64,000 bases of DNA from Actinomycetes bacterium (GCA_031272275.1 JAISUC010000011.1:18843-82842), one strand, 5' to 3'; positions 39,050-48,620 are shown, counted from the stretch's first letter. The notes: a model not told the origin generated them from the sequence alone. A program made the numbers and translations.

Positions 39050-41887
39050 TCAGGCGTCTTCGTCCCCTGCAAACTGTGAGTTATAGAGCTCCGCATAAAA
39101 CCCATCCGCCGCCAACAGTTCGTCGTGGCTGCCGCTTTCGACGATGCGCCCGTGGTTCATGGCAACAATCAGGTCGGCGTCACGGATGGTTGACAGACGG
39201 TGCGCAATGACAAAACTGGTCCTGCCCTGCATCAGGCGTGCCATGGCGGTCTGTATCAACTGCTCGGTACGGGTGTCGACCGAACTGGTGGCTTCATCCA
39301 GTATCAGGATCGGCGAATCGGCCAACACGGCACGCGCGATGGTCAACAACTGCCGCTGGCCTACGCTGATGTTTCCGGCGTCTTCCGCCAGCACGGTGTC
39401 ATAGCCATGCGGCAGGGTGCGGATGAAGTGATCCGCCAGGGCGGTATCTGCGGCCGCATGTATCTGTTCGGGTGTCGCGTCATCACGCCCGAACGCGATG
39501 TTATCGGCGATGCTGCCGTTAAACAGCCAGGTATCCTGCAGCACCATTCCGAACAGTGCACGTACATCGCTGCGCTTCATGGCCGCCGTGTCAACCCCGT
39601 CGATGCGGATGCTACCCTGCGTAACGTCATAAAAGCGCATCAACAGATTCACGATGGTGGTCTTGCCCGCACCGGTGGGACCGACGATGGCTATCATCTG
39701 TCCGGGTTTCACATCCAGGTACCAATCGCGAATCAGCGGGGATGCCGGGTCATAGTCAAAGTCGATGTGGTCGATGGTGACCGAACCCTGTGCGACGTCA
39801 ACGGTGGCAGCCGGGTCGGGATCGGGGGCTTCCTCAGCCTCATCCAACAGGATAAAGACGCGTTCGGCCGCGGCAATCGAGCCCTGGATGACGTTTGCGA
39901 TCTGTGCCATCTGTACCATGGGCTGCTGGAAGCTGGATACATACTGTATGAATGCAAAGATGGCGCCCACGGTCATACCACCGATGTTGATTCCCGCAAG
40001 CGTCACATCCGGTCGCGTCAGTATGGCGGCAATAACCACGATCACCACGTACTGCAGGTTGGTGACGGCATTGATCACCGGCATCAGGACGCTCGAGATA
40101 AACTGGGCCTTCCACGCGCTGCCGTACAGCTGCTTGTTCGTCGCACGGAATCGCGTGAGCGAGATTTCCTCGCGGTTAAAGGCCTTGATGATATTGTGAC
40201 CACCGTAGTTCTCTTCGATTTGTCCGTTCAGCTCACCCAGTTGCGCCTGTTGACGGGCAAAGAATTTCTGCGCTTTGGGGGCGATGATGCCGGTCAATAC
40301 CAGCGTCAGCGGAATGGCGACGCAACTGACCAGCGCCAACACCCAACTGATCGAAAACATCATAATCAGGATACCCAGCAACTGAAAGACCGAACTGAGC
40401 GTCTGGCTGAGTACCTGTTGCAGGTTCGTGGAAATCAGGTCGATGTCGATGGTGATTTTCGACAAAATCTCGCCGTGGGTCTGCCCGTCGAAATACTTCA
40501 GCGGCAGCGTATCGAGCTTTTCTGAGACCTGCGTACGCAGCCTGCGCACCAGCTCCTGGGTCATCGTGACCGTCAGACGCTGCTGCACATACGCAAACAG
40601 GGCATACAGGAAATAGAGCCCGATCAACACCAGCGCAATCATACCGATGTAGTTGTAATCCAGCACCGGCTCATCGGTCAGCGCCAAAGCCTTGGCAAAA
40701 ATCAACAGCTGTTGGTCGGATGCGTCTTTGACCCGATCGAACTCGTCGCGATTGGTGTCGACCGCGACGGTGGCTGTGGTCTCGGAGGCCTCGTCACTTG
40801 CCTTGTCCGCCGAATCGTCCCCGAAATCCCCGAAACTCAGGTCACTTTCCGCGGTGCTCGACTCGTCGTCACTTGCCTGATATTCGTTGATCAGCGACTT
40901 CAGCGCAGCAATCCGCGTGTCATCGTCATCGCTTGCGCGGATGGCGGCGATGTCGGCGTCGATGCGATCCAGCGTTTCCGTCGCATCCGCAAACATGCCC
41001 GAAACCTTGCCCTTGGCGGCAGCCAGCTTATAGCCCGCCTGTTTGAACTCGACGGTTTTCTCATCCAGTTTCTTTTGACCCTTGTCCAGCTTGCGTTCGG
41101 CTTTTGCCAGTTTCGCACGCGCCGACGCCAGTTGCGCACGTCCCTTACTCAGCGCAGACGCCAGCTGCTTTTTGCCCGCGGCGATTTTCTTCAGAGCGGC
41201 CGCCTTTTTCGTCGCCAGTTGTTTCGTCGCCGACGCCAGCTGGGCTGATGCCGCCGCATATTGCTCGGGCGGCATATAGGCTTTGCCGGCTTCCAGTTGT
41301 GCCTTTTTGGCTGCCAACGTTTTGTCCGCCTTACGGAAACCCGCTTTGGCCTTTTTTTCCGCCGCTGCCAGCTTCTTTTTCGCCTTCGCCGATTCACGGT
41401 TCAGCTTCGCTTGGCCGTCCGCCAGTTTCCGTCGCGCATCACGCAGCTCTGCCCGCGCGTCATCGATCTTTTTCTGGGCTTTCTTCAGCTCTTTGGCGCC
41501 GTCGGCCATCTTATCATCGGCCTCGGCCAGCTTGTCGTCTGCCTCTGCCCGTTTGTCCGCAAGCGTTTCCCGAGCATCACTGAGCCCCGTATGCAAATCC
41601 TGCACCTGCGGATAGATCATCTTTAGCTGCACGTATTCCTGCAACTCGTTGGTGGCCTTTTCCATGGTTTTCGGCGCCATGATGAAACAGGCGATACTCG
41701 CAATGGAAAACACCACGGCCAGCCCAATCCGCCACCAGTCACGCCGCAGCATCAACAGCAGCCGGCGCAGCGTCCCCTTAAAGTCTGCGGCCTTTTCAAC
41801 CACCGCAACCATCCCGGCAGGACCCGGTCCCGGTCCCTGTCGGCGTTGCTGACGTTCGGGCATCTTTGTTTTCTTCTGCTCAGCCAC
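39050..41887 (-). CDS. ABC exporter half-transporter with a long coiled-coil loop (catalytic-site subunit)
   Basis: A 945-residue type IV ABC exporter half (usual length about 580-620). TM1 is IGLAVVFSIASIACFIMA. Between TM1 and TM2 (YIGMIALVLIGLYFLYALFAY) lies an insert of about 300 residues (about 95-395) rich in Ala, Lys, Asp and Glu with heptad character, then an acidic Ser/Asp tail; by topology it is extracytoplasmic. The ATPase domain has GPTGAGKTT, Walker B ILILDEATSSVD with catalytic Glu and H-loop IAHRLSTI, but a divergent signature ISVGQRQ. This complements the partner gene, whose catalytic residues are degenerate. The GTG start overlaps the stop of that partner. The cargo is unknown. 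Confidence 0.92.
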   Translation of the reverse strand: MAEQKKTKMPERQQRRQGPGPGPAGMVAVVEKAADFKGTLRRLLLMLRRDWWRIGLAVVFSIASIACFIMAPKTMEKATNELQEYVQLKMIYPQVQDLHTGLSDARETLADKRAEADDKLAEADDKMADGAKELKKAQKKIDDARAELRDARRKLADGQAKLNRESAKAKKKLAAAEKKAKAGFRKADKTLAAKKAQLEAGKAYMPPEQYAAASAQLASATKQLATKKAAALKKIAAGKKQLASALSKGRAQLASARAKLAKAERKLDKGQKKLDEKTVEFKQAGYKLAAAKGKVSGMFADATETLDRIDADIAAIRASDDDDTRIAALKSLINEYQASDDESSTAESDLSFGDFGDDSADKASDEASETTATVAVDTNRDEFDRVKDASDQQLLIFAKALALTDEPVLDYNYIGMIALVLIGLYFLYALFAYVQQRLTVTMTQELVRRLRTQVSEKLDTLPLKYFDGQTHGEILSKITIDIDLISTNLQQVLSQTLSSVFQLLGILIMMFSISWVLALVSCVAIPLTLVLTGIIAPKAQKFFARQQAQLGELNGQIEENYGGHNIIKAFNREEISLTRFRATNKQLYGSAWKAQFISSVLMPVINAVTNLQYVVIVVIAAILTRPDVTLAGINIGGMTVGAIFAFIQYVSSFQQPMVQMAQIANVIQGSIAAAERVFILLDEAEEAPDPDPAATVDVAQGSVTIDHIDFDYDPASPLIRDWYLDVKPGQMIAIVGPTGAGKTTIVNLLMRFYDVTQGSIRIDGVDTAAMKRSDVRALFGMVLQDTWLFNGSIADNIAFGRDDATPEQIHAAADTALADHFIRTLPHGYDTVLAEDAGNISVGQRQLLTIARAVLADSPILILDEATSSVDTRTEQLIQTAMARLMQGRTSFVIAHRLSTIRDADLIVAMNHGRIVESGSHDELLAADGFYAELYNSQFAGDEDA

Positions 41888-43763
41888 GGTGCATCTCTTC
41901 TTCCGTCAGCTGGGACGCGGCGATCTCGCGATACACGGCGTTATCCGCCAGCAGTTCCTCGTGGGTGCCGATACCGACCGCACGGCCCTCTTCCAGCACA
42001 ATGATTTGGTCGGCATCCATAATGGTTGAGATGCGTTGCGCGACGATCACCGCCAGCGAATCGCGCAACAGCGGGCGCATCGCCGCGCGCAGCGCCGCAT
42101 CCGTCGCCAGATCCAGCGCGCTGAAACTGTCGTCGAACAGGTAAATGGCGGGACGTTTGACCAGCGCACGCGCAATCGCCAAACGCTGTTTCTGTCCTCC
42201 GGAAAAGTTCGTTCCGCCCTGCGCCACATGCGCGTCGATACCCTCATCCAGTTCCGACACGAACTCCCAAGCCTGCGCAGTTTTCAACGCATCAATGACC
42301 TGTTCTGCGGTAGCATCCTCGCGCCCGAAGCGGATATTTTCAGCAATCGTGCCGCTGAACAGCACCGCCTTTTGCGGGATGTAGCCTATCAGGTCATGCA
42401 GTTCGTGCTGACGATGTTCGCGCACGTCCACCCCGTTCACCAGCACAGAGCCCGAACTGACCTCGTACAGGCGGTCAATCAGGTTCAGAATCGTCGATTT
42501 CCCGCTGCCGGTGCTGCCGATGATCGCCGTCGTGGTGCCGGCTGATGCGGCAAAGCTGATGCCGGTGACCGCCGGTTCCTCGGCGCCCTCAAAGCTGAAA
42601 CCGACGTCACGGAATTCCAGCGACGCTTTCGGGGAGTGCGTCCCGGCGTCCACCGCGACCAGTGTGTCGGACACCGACCCGGCGCAGAGCTCCCGCTCCC
42701 CCGCGTCCGTAGGCGCGTCCGCCCCCGCATCGTCCGGATCCAGGATGGACGAATGCGTGTCCAGGACTTCGTCGATGCGTTCGGCGCTGACGCTGGCGCG
42801 CGGCAACATAATGGTGACCATCGTCAGCATCAACAGGCTGAACAGCAGTTGCATCGCGTACTGCATGAACGCGAACATGTTACCCAGCGATATGTGATCG
42901 GCGGCGACCATATGGCTGCCGAACCAGACCGTCGCGATGTTTGCCAGCATGATGGTGAACATGACGATGGGTATCAACATGACCACCATGCGGTTGACCT
43001 TGATGGCGGTGTCGGTCAGGTCGTCGTTTGCCACCGCAAAGCGTTCCTGTTGGAAGGCCTGGCGGTTGAATGCGCGAATGACGCGCACGCCGGTCAGCCC
43101 CTCGCGCGCAATCAGGTTCAGGTGGTCGGTCTTTTTTTGGATGCTGCGAAACAGCGGCAGCGCGCGGCGCATCGCAACCAGAATCACCGTCACCAGCAGC
43201 GGGATGATGGCGGCGATGATCCATGCCAGGCTTTTGCCTTTGTCGATTGCCATCACCAACGCGATGATGCTGGTCATCGGTGCCATCATGGCCAGACGCA
43301 TCAGCATAAACGACATCTGTTGAATCTGCTGGACGTCGTTGGTGGAACGAATTATCAGGCTGGCGGTCGAAAACCGGTCGAATTCTTTCAGGCTGAAGCT
43401 CTCGATGCGTGCGAACAGTTTCTCGCGCAGGTCACGCGCCAGTGCGGCCGAGGCACGCGAACACAACCAGCCGGCGAACACCGCGCCTGCGACCGACAAC
43501 GCGACGATTCCCAGCATCTTTGCGCCGTGCTGCAAAATGTAGTCCATCTGGGTCGCATTACTGGAGTTGATGATTTGTTCCTGCACGACAGACTGCGTCG
43601 CATCTCCCGGGACACCGCGCTGCAGGATGCCGATGTTCACGATGTCGGACATCACGTTCGGCAGCGACAATTGCGCGCCCACCTGCAGCGCCGTTGCCGC
43701 CGTAATCAACAGCAGCATCAGCCAATAGGGCTTGAATAGATATCGTTTCAATAGCTTAAACAT
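41880..43763 (-). CDS. ABC exporter half-transporter with degenerate catalytic residues
   Basis: A 627-residue type IV exporter half with an N-terminal six-TM domain (PYWLMLLLITAATALQVGAQL; IALSVAGAVFAGWLCSRAS) and a C-terminal ATPase. Walker A is GSTGSGKST and the signature FSGGQKQRLAIARAL is canonical. Walker B reads YLFDDSFSALD, with Asp where the catalytic Glu normally is, and the switch is VAQRIST, with Gln for His. These are the marks of the degenerate-site subunit of TM287/288- or BmrCD-like heterodimers. A Ser/Ala/Asp-rich linker of about 45 residues, encoded around a copy of the recurrent 14-mer, joins the two domains. Regulated with the partner by the upstream MarR gene. Confidence 0.93.
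   Translation of the reverse strand: MFKLLKRYLFKPYWLMLLLITAATALQVGAQLSLPNVMSDIVNIGILQRGVPGDATQSVVQEQIINSSNATQMDYILQHGAKMLGIVALSVAGAVFAGWLCSRASAALARDLREKLFARIESFSLKEFDRFSTASLIIRSTNDVQQIQQMSFMLMRLAMMAPMTSIIALVMAIDKGKSLAWIIAAIIPLLVTVILVAMRRALPLFRSIQKKTDHLNLIAREGLTGVRVIRAFNRQAFQQERFAVANDDLTDTAIKVNRMVVMLIPIVMFTIMLANIATVWFGSHMVAADHISLGNMFAFMQYAMQLLFSLLMLTMVTIMLPRASVSAERIDEVLDTHSSILDPDDAGADAPTDAGERELCAGSVSDTLVAVDAGTHSPKASLEFRDVGFSFEGAEEPAVTGISFAASAGTTTAIIGSTGSGKSTILNLIDRLYEVSSGSVLVNGVDVREHRQHELHDLIGYIPQKAVLFSGTIAENIRFGREDATAEQVIDALKTAQAWEFVSELDEGIDAHVAQGGTNFSGGQKQRLAIARALVKRPAIYLFDDSFSALDLATDAALRAAMRPLLRDSLAVIVAQRISTIMDADQIIVLEEGRAVGIGTHEELLADNAVYREIAASQLTEEEMHRG
42631..42644 (+). repeat. Copy of dispersed GGGGAGTGCGTCCC inside the ABC exporter gene
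   Basis: Exact 14-base copy in the region encoding the inter-domain linker of the transporter. Confidence 0.7.
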
Positions 43764-43787
43764 ACGTCGTATGGGGAAACCCGATCA

Positions 43788-43802
43788 GGGGGAGTGCGTC
43801 CC
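43788..43802 (+). repeat. Copy of dispersed 15-mer GGGGGAGTGCGTCCC
   Basis: Exact copy in the 68-bp gap between the marR stop and the start of the first exporter gene. Confidence 0.7.
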
Positions 43803-43831
43803 GGCGCTACCCGTGCCCCGGCAGTTTCCCT

Positions 43832-44416
43832 TTAGTCCTCCCAGTCTTGTTCCAGCCCGGCGCTGTGCAGTTTCTTTTGCAGTTGACGTCGGAATATTTT
43901 GATGGCGTCGCTGACCGTTTTACGCTCGTCTGCGGTCAGTTCCTCGATTTCGGCGATCATGCGCGCGCGGATGTGGCCGGTATCGACTTCCAGTCGTTCA
44001 CGTCCGCGATCGGTGATGCTGATGACGTACTGGCGGCGGTCATCGGGACTGACACTGCGCGCGACCAGACCGTTGCGCTCCAACCCGTCCAGCAGGCGCG
44101 AAGCCGCAGGCGGCGACAGGCGCATCATTTCGATCAGTTGCCCCTGCAACATGGGCTTGCGCTTGAGCAGGTGCAGGACCATACCCGATTGTTGCCGCTG
44201 GTGCGGATGCATCGGCATGATGCCCCCCGAAGCCTGTTCCGCCGCCGACAACGCGTCTACACCCAAAGGGGCCTTGTGCTTGCGAATCAGCAGCCGTTTC
44301 ATCGAGCCCTGTACATAGGGCATGGCGGTCAGAATCTGGTCTGCCACATCGGTGGCAGTGGGTTTGGTGTTATCGGTGGTGCCTGTGTTGCCTGTCGTGC
44401 CGTCTTTGGCGGTCAT
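43832..44416 (-). CDS. MarR-family transcriptional regulator
   Basis: A 194-residue winged-helix regulator, longer than the usual 140-160 because of a Thr-rich N-terminus (TAKDGTTGNTGTTDN) and an insert before the DNA-binding part. The core is MVLHLLKRKPMLQGQLIEMMRLSPPAASRLLDGLERNGLVARSVSPDDRRQYVISITDRGRERLE, with the recognition helix around SPPAASRLLDGLE and the wing DDRRQYVISIT. It is the first gene of the marR-exporter operon and probably represses its own promoter, where an inverted repeat overlaps the -35 and -10 boxes. The ligand is unknown, plausibly the exporter's substrate. Confidence 0.92.
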   Translation of the reverse strand: MTAKDGTTGNTGTTDNTKPTATDVADQILTAMPYVQGSMKRLLIRKHKAPLGVDALSAAEQASGGIMPMHPHQRQQSGMVLHLLKRKPMLQGQLIEMMRLSPPAASRLLDGLERNGLVARSVSPDDRRQYVISITDRGRERLEVDTGHIRARMIAEIEELTADERKTVSDAIKIFRRQLQKKLHSAGLEQDWED

Positions 44417-44831
44417 GCGCGCCGGTCCCCCTTCCGCAATGGTCGCAATGGTCGCGATGGTATCGGGCAGTCGCTCGGATGCAGTCAGTCAGGTGCTGTC
44501 GTTCAAGTGCAAACAATCAGCTGCAGTCGGTCGTAAATGTTTACCGAACGATAATATTGCAAAGTGGAACTATTGTCAACCGGAAATATTTTACTACGCG
44601 AGTGCGCACGTCGTGCATCGCGCACCCGAATCGTGTCCCGACCCTTTCACGCACTGCGTTTTACATTTTGCTCATCATATTGAGTATTTTGCAAATATGC
44701 AGGTACATGCCCTGTTTTCCTGCACTCAACCCCGGGCAGATACCACCGCTTCCGCTGGATGCGGATGTTCAGCAGTCGGGATGGGCAATGCCGGCAGAAA
44801 GCCGGATCACCATTGCGTTTTCACGGGAATA
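44417..44831. other. Intergenic region upstream of marR
   Basis: 415 bp between marR and tRNA-Pro. The marR-proximal half holds the operon promoter; short reading frames in the remainder show no recognisable protein features. Confidence 0.5.
44551..44579 (-). promoter_or_regulatory. Promoter and candidate operator of the marR-exporter operon
   Basis: Minus strand TTGACA, 17-nt spacer, TATTAT: a perfect -35 and a five-of-six -10. The inverted repeat GACAATA-N14-TATTATC (six of seven pairs) spans both boxes and is a reasonable binding site for the MarR protein. Confidence 0.7.
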
Positions 44832-44908
<77 letters not shown>

Positions 44909-45018
44909 ACCTAAGACAGCTTAGAAATAATACCACAAGTACCAACGGGATTGACACGCCGATTGCGCCGATTGTGCGCGAGCCGCGGCGAACTACAGCC
45001 CCAACCGATCAGCCGCCA

Positions 45019-46326
45019 TCAAGACGCACCCACGACCGTTTCCAGGATACTGCGCGCGATCAGTGCCTTCGAAGCCCGGGGGAGCATGATGTCGGCACCG
45101 TCGCGGCCCAGCAGGCGTACCTCGTTATCCGCGGCATCAAACCCGATGTCTGTCCGCGACACGTCGTTTGCGACGATCCAGTCCGCGCCTTTGGTCGCAA
45201 GCTTTTCGCGCACGTGCGTGTCGAGGTCGTCAGTCTCGGCGGCAAAACCCACCAGCACCGCACCCGCACGCAAGCGCCCCGCCGCTTTCATCTGTCCCAG
45301 TTCCGCCAGAATGTCGGGATTGCGGACCAGCTGAACGGTCACAACCTCTTCGGTGCCGCCGACACCGTCGTCAGCTACCGTGGTGGACAGCGCATATTTC
45401 TTGATTTTCGACAGGCTATGGGTGCGCGGACGATAATCGGCAACCGCCGCCGCACACAGTATCACATCGGCATCTGCCGCCGCATCCAACACGGCGCCGC
45501 GCATTTCGGCGGTTGTGGTGACCGGTACCATTTCCAGACGCGCGTCATGCCGGCTGACCGGGCGCGCCAAGTTGACCGGACCGGACACCAGCACCACACG
45601 CGCAGCCCCGGCGCGCAGCGCCTGCTGTGCCAGCGCATATCCCATCCGGCCCGAGCTACGGTTGGTCAAATACCGCACCGGGTCAAAGGGCTCACGGGTG
45701 GGGCCTGCGCTCACCAGTACGGTGCGGCCGCTGAGAAACGCACGGTCCGGGACGTACTCCCCCACCGCGTCGGCAATCGCCGACGGCTCGGACATGCGGC
45801 CGATGTCGCTGGTGCCGCACGCCAGCTCGCCCGCAACGGGGCCCACCAGCACCACGCCGCGGTCGCGCAGCGTCTGCAGGTTTTCCTGCGTGGCCGCGTC
45901 CAGATACATCTGCGTGTTCATGGCCGGTGCCACCACCAGCGTGCCCTGGTAGGTCAGCGCGGTCGTCGTCAGCAGGTCGTCGGCCGTGCCGTGCGCCAGT
46001 TTTGCAATCACGTTTGCCGTGGCGGGCGCGATGACCATGATGTCGGCCGCGTCAGCCAGCGAGATGTGGTGAATCGGGGCGCCGGCGGCGTCATACAGGT
46101 CGACGGCGACGGGGTTTCCGGTCAGGCTGCGAAAGGTCGCGGGTCCCACCAGCTCGGTCGCGTGCGGAGTCATGACGACCTGCACACGCATGCCGGCTTT
46201 GGTCAACAGGCGGACCAGCTCGCAGCTTTTGTAGGCGGCGATGCCGGCGGACACGCCCAGGACGACCGTGGGCGTGGCGGGTGCGGGCGCGCCGGCGGAG
46301 TCGGTATGTATAGGAGTCTCGTCCAT
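45019..46326 (-). CDS. coaBC: Bifunctional phosphopantothenoylcysteine decarboxylase / phosphopantothenate-cysteine ligase
   Basis: A 435-residue CoA-pathway enzyme that joins cysteine to phosphopantothenate and decarboxylates the product. The CoaC half begins VVLGVSAGIAAYKSCELVRLL, with the catalytic His in HHISLADAADIMVIAPATAN, the APAMNTQMY motif and the active Cys in GELACGTSDIGRM. The CoaB half starts GRTVLVSAGPTREPFDPVRYLTNRSSGRMGYALA and has ADVILCAAAVADYRP, KIKK and ILVGFAAETDD-like elements. The chosen ATG is the first in-frame Met beside the conserved region; the longer frame runs into the divergent neighbour. It shares a 31-bp intergenic gap with the divergent deacetylase. The reverse of the recurrent 15-mer (one base off) occurs in it at 45749-45763. 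Confidence 0.94.
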   Translation of the reverse strand: MDETPIHTDSAGAPAPATPTVVLGVSAGIAAYKSCELVRLLTKAGMRVQVVMTPHATELVGPATFRSLTGNPVAVDLYDAAGAPIHHISLADAADIMVIAPATANVIAKLAHGTADDLLTTTALTYQGTLVVAPAMNTQMYLDAATQENLQTLRDRGVVLVGPVAGELACGTSDIGRMSEPSAIADAVGEYVPDRAFLSGRTVLVSAGPTREPFDPVRYLTNRSSGRMGYALAQQALRAGAARVVLVSGPVNLARPVSRHDARLEMVPVTTTAEMRGAVLDAAADADVILCAAAVADYRPRTHSLSKIKKYALSTTVADDGVGGTEEVVTVQLVRNPDILAELGQMKAAGRLRAGAVLVGFAAETDDLDTHVREKLATKGADWIVANDVSRTDIGFDAADNEVRLLGRDGADIMLPRASKALIARSILETVVGAS

Positions 46327-46357
46327 AGCGCCTATTGTACCTGTTACACTGGTGTGC

Positions 46358-47476
46358 ATGAAACGATTCAACGGAATAGCACGCTGCGTGACCGCCTGCG
46401 CCGTCCTGACGGTGCTGTGGGGGGCGACACCTGCCGGAGTGGTCACCGCAAACGAAATGCCCGCAACCGACGTCGTCGCTGCGGCGGCGGCTCACAACAT
46501 CGGGGTCGATTCGGGGAAGCGCGTCCCGACGTCTGCCGCGACCGGCAGCATTGCACCGGACGTCACAGTCAGCGTGGCGGCAACCGGGTCGGCGGCGACC
46601 ACGCCCACCGCACCGGCCGCAGCGCCCATACTGCCGACGAAGCTCGCAGCAGACGCCAAACAGCTGCTGTTCGGCAAACGGGGCAAGTCGCTGACGCTGA
46701 AACTGACGCCCACGCCCGCGAGTGCTGAAACCAGCACCGTGGTCTGGAAGTCGTCGAATAAAACGGTCGCCACCGTGTCCGGCACAGGCAAAGTCACCGC
46801 GCGTGGCTGGGGACAGTGCACCGTCAGCGCGACCGTGGGCGACGTGTCGGTCAAGGTGCCGGTCACCATCGCCAAAAAGTGGGTGGCCGTGACCTGGGAT
46901 GACGGTCCGGGCAAGCCAACGAAAAAGCTGCTGACACAACTGCGCAAGCGCAAGGTGCACTGCACGTTTTTCGTGGTGGGATCGATGGCGAAATCAAAAA
47001 CCAAGCAAAAACTGCTGAAACAGATGAAAAAAGACGGACACGAAATCGCCAACCACACCTGGAATCACAACGGCAGCGCAGGCGCCCTGATGGCGGGCCT
47101 GAAAAAGACCGACACGGTGATCAAAAAGGCCATCGGCAAAAAGTCGACGCTGATGCGCCCGCCGGGTGGTGCCATCAATTCGGTCACCAAACGCTGTGGC
47201 AAGGCGATTATCATTTGGACGGTTGACCCCAAGGACTGGCGTGACCGCAACGCGAACACAGTGTACAAGCGCGTGGTCACGGGCACGCGATCGGGCTCGA
47301 TTGTGCTGCTGCACGACATCCATCCCACCAGTGTCACCGGGGGAATCCGCGCGATTGACGCTCTGGCGAAAAAGGGCTATACGTTCGTGACCGTCACGCA
47401 GCTGTTGGGCAGCCCCAAAAAGAACAAAATCTACCACAGCGGGGCAAAAACCGTGCGCACCGCAAAACTGAAGTAG
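46358..47476 (+). CDS. Exported polysaccharide (peptidoglycan-type) deacetylase with an Ig-like domain
   Basis: A 372-residue exported enzyme. A signal segment (CVTACAVLTVLWGATPAGVVTA) and a low-complexity Ala/Thr linker precede one Big_2-like domain (about 100-165; VWKSSNKTVATVSGTGKVTARGWG). The NodB/PgdA domain follows: WVAVTWDDGPGKPTKK (motif 1, Asp pair), HEIANHTWNHNG (motif 2, metal His), MRPPGGAINS (motif 3), WTVDPKDWRDRN (motif 4) and IVLLHDIHP (motif 5, His). All catalytic residues are kept. It would deacetylate GlcNAc or MurNAc in the wall, a known lysozyme-resistance step, and may act alongside the GH25 muramidase. The ribosome-binding site is weak. Confidence 0.92.
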   Translation: MKRFNGIARCVTACAVLTVLWGATPAGVVTANEMPATDVVAAAAAHNIGVDSGKRVPTSAATGSIAPDVTVSVAATGSAATTPTAPAAAPILPTKLAADAKQLLFGKRGKSLTLKLTPTPASAETSTVVWKSSNKTVATVSGTGKVTARGWGQCTVSATVGDVSVKVPVTIAKKWVAVTWDDGPGKPTKKLLTQLRKRKVHCTFFVVGSMAKSKTKQKLLKQMKKDGHEIANHTWNHNGSAGALMAGLKKTDTVIKKAIGKKSTLMRPPGGAINSVTKRCGKAIIIWTVDPKDWRDRNANTVYKRVVTGTRSGSIVLLHDIHPTSVTGGIRAIDALAKKGYTFVTVTQLLGSPKKNKIYHSGAKTVRTAKLK

Positions 47477-47501
47477 ACCCGGGGAAGTAGACCCGGCGGA
47501 G

Positions 47502-48620
47502 CTACGTTCCGACGACCAGGAGCTCTTTGGGCGATTGCGTAAAGTTGCGGATGCCGCCCGTTTCTATCGCCACCAAGTCCTCGATGCGCACGCCCAGCTG
47601 ACCGTCCAGGTAAATCCCCGGCTCGCAACTGATCACATCGCCTGCAAGCAGCGTGTCCTTGCTGCGCGGAGAGGTGCTGGGGCGTTCGTGTATCTCGAGT
47701 CCCACCCCGTGACTGGTGCCGTGCCCGAACTGTTCGCCGTATCCGGCGCGTGCAATCACGTCGCGTCCCGGCTTGTCGGCGTCCACGCCGCTTATACCGG
47801 CCCGAAGGACCGCCAGATCCGCACGCTGTGCCGCGAGTACCGTTTCGTATACTTCCCGTGCCAAATCGGACGGCTCGGCACCCACCGCAATCGTGCGGGT
47901 CATATCCGAACAGTAGCCTTTGTACGCTGCCCCGAAATCCAGCACAACCAAATCTCCCGCAGCAATGCGAGTCCGGCCCGGCACGGCGTGCGGGTTGGCA
48001 CCGTTTGCGCCGGTTGCCACAATGCTGGGGAATGCCAGACCCGTGGCCCCGCGTCGGCGCATGTCAAATTCCAGCTCCAATGCGACCTCGGCCTCGGTCA
48101 TGCCGACGCGGATGAAATCGCATATGTGCGCAAACGACGCATCCGTGATGGCCTGTGCCGCGGCTATGCGTTCCAGTTCGCCGGCGTCTTTGACACGACG
48201 CAGATCCTCGACCCAGTTGTGGACGGGCGTTCCGATCACGCCCTCACCGTAACCGGCTTCCAGTTTGTTGAAGGCGCCGACCGACAACGAATCCTCGCAC
48301 GCCACGCGATAACGCGCAGGAAAATGAATCACCTTGTGCAGTTCGGTCGGGATATAGGCGTCGCGGCTGTCAACAACCTCCCACAGGCCGGTTGCGGCGG
48401 CCTGTTTGCGCGCAACTGCCAGATAGCGGCTGTCGGTAACCAGCCGCGCCGAACCCAGTGTGACCACCACGGCATGCGGGTCTTCCGGGTCGGTGATGTC
48501 GTCAAAGCCGGTCAGGTATTCCACGTTCACCGAACGCGTCACGACAAATGCGTCGTAGTGTTGACTGCTGAATTTTTTACGGAATCGTTCGATGCGCCCC
48601 GCGATATCAAACTGTGCCAC
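47502..48620 (-). CDS. M24-family Xaa-Pro aminopeptidase / Xaa-Pro dipeptidase
   Basis: A 372-residue cytoplasmic metallopeptidase releasing residues N-terminal to proline. The N-terminal creatinase-like domain (MAQFDIAGRIERFRKKF, NVEYLTGFDD) precedes the pita-bread domain. Its five metal ligands are in VVLDFGAAYKGYCSDMTRT (two Asp), FGHGTSHGVGLEIHE (His), ISCEPGIYL (Glu) and GVRIEDLVAI (Glu). The start is GTG with AAAGGGG upstream. It complements the proline iminopeptidase, M29 aminopeptidase and Opp importer encoded about 6-14 kb away. A structured RNA with a terminator lies about 150 bp upstream on the same strand. Confidence 0.93.
   Translation of the reverse strand: MAQFDIAGRIERFRKKFSSQHYDAFVVTRSVNVEYLTGFDDITDPEDPHAVVVTLGSARLVTDSRYLAVARKQAAATGLWEVVDSRDAYIPTELHKVIHFPARYRVACEDSLSVGAFNKLEAGYGEGVIGTPVHNWVEDLRRVKDAGELERIAAAQAITDASFAHICDFIRVGMTEAEVALELEFDMRRRGATGLAFPSIVATGANGANPHAVPGRTRIAAGDLVVLDFGAAYKGYCSDMTRTIAVGAEPSDLAREVYETVLAAQRADLAVLRAGISGVDADKPGRDVIARAGYGEQFGHGTSHGVGLEIHERPSTSPRSKDTLLAGDVISCEPGIYLDGQLGVRIEDLVAIETGGIRNFTQSPKELLVVGT

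Noticed and set aside
42636..43739. 367-codon plus-strand frame
   Set aside because: Antisense to the exporter gene, with no recognisable domain.
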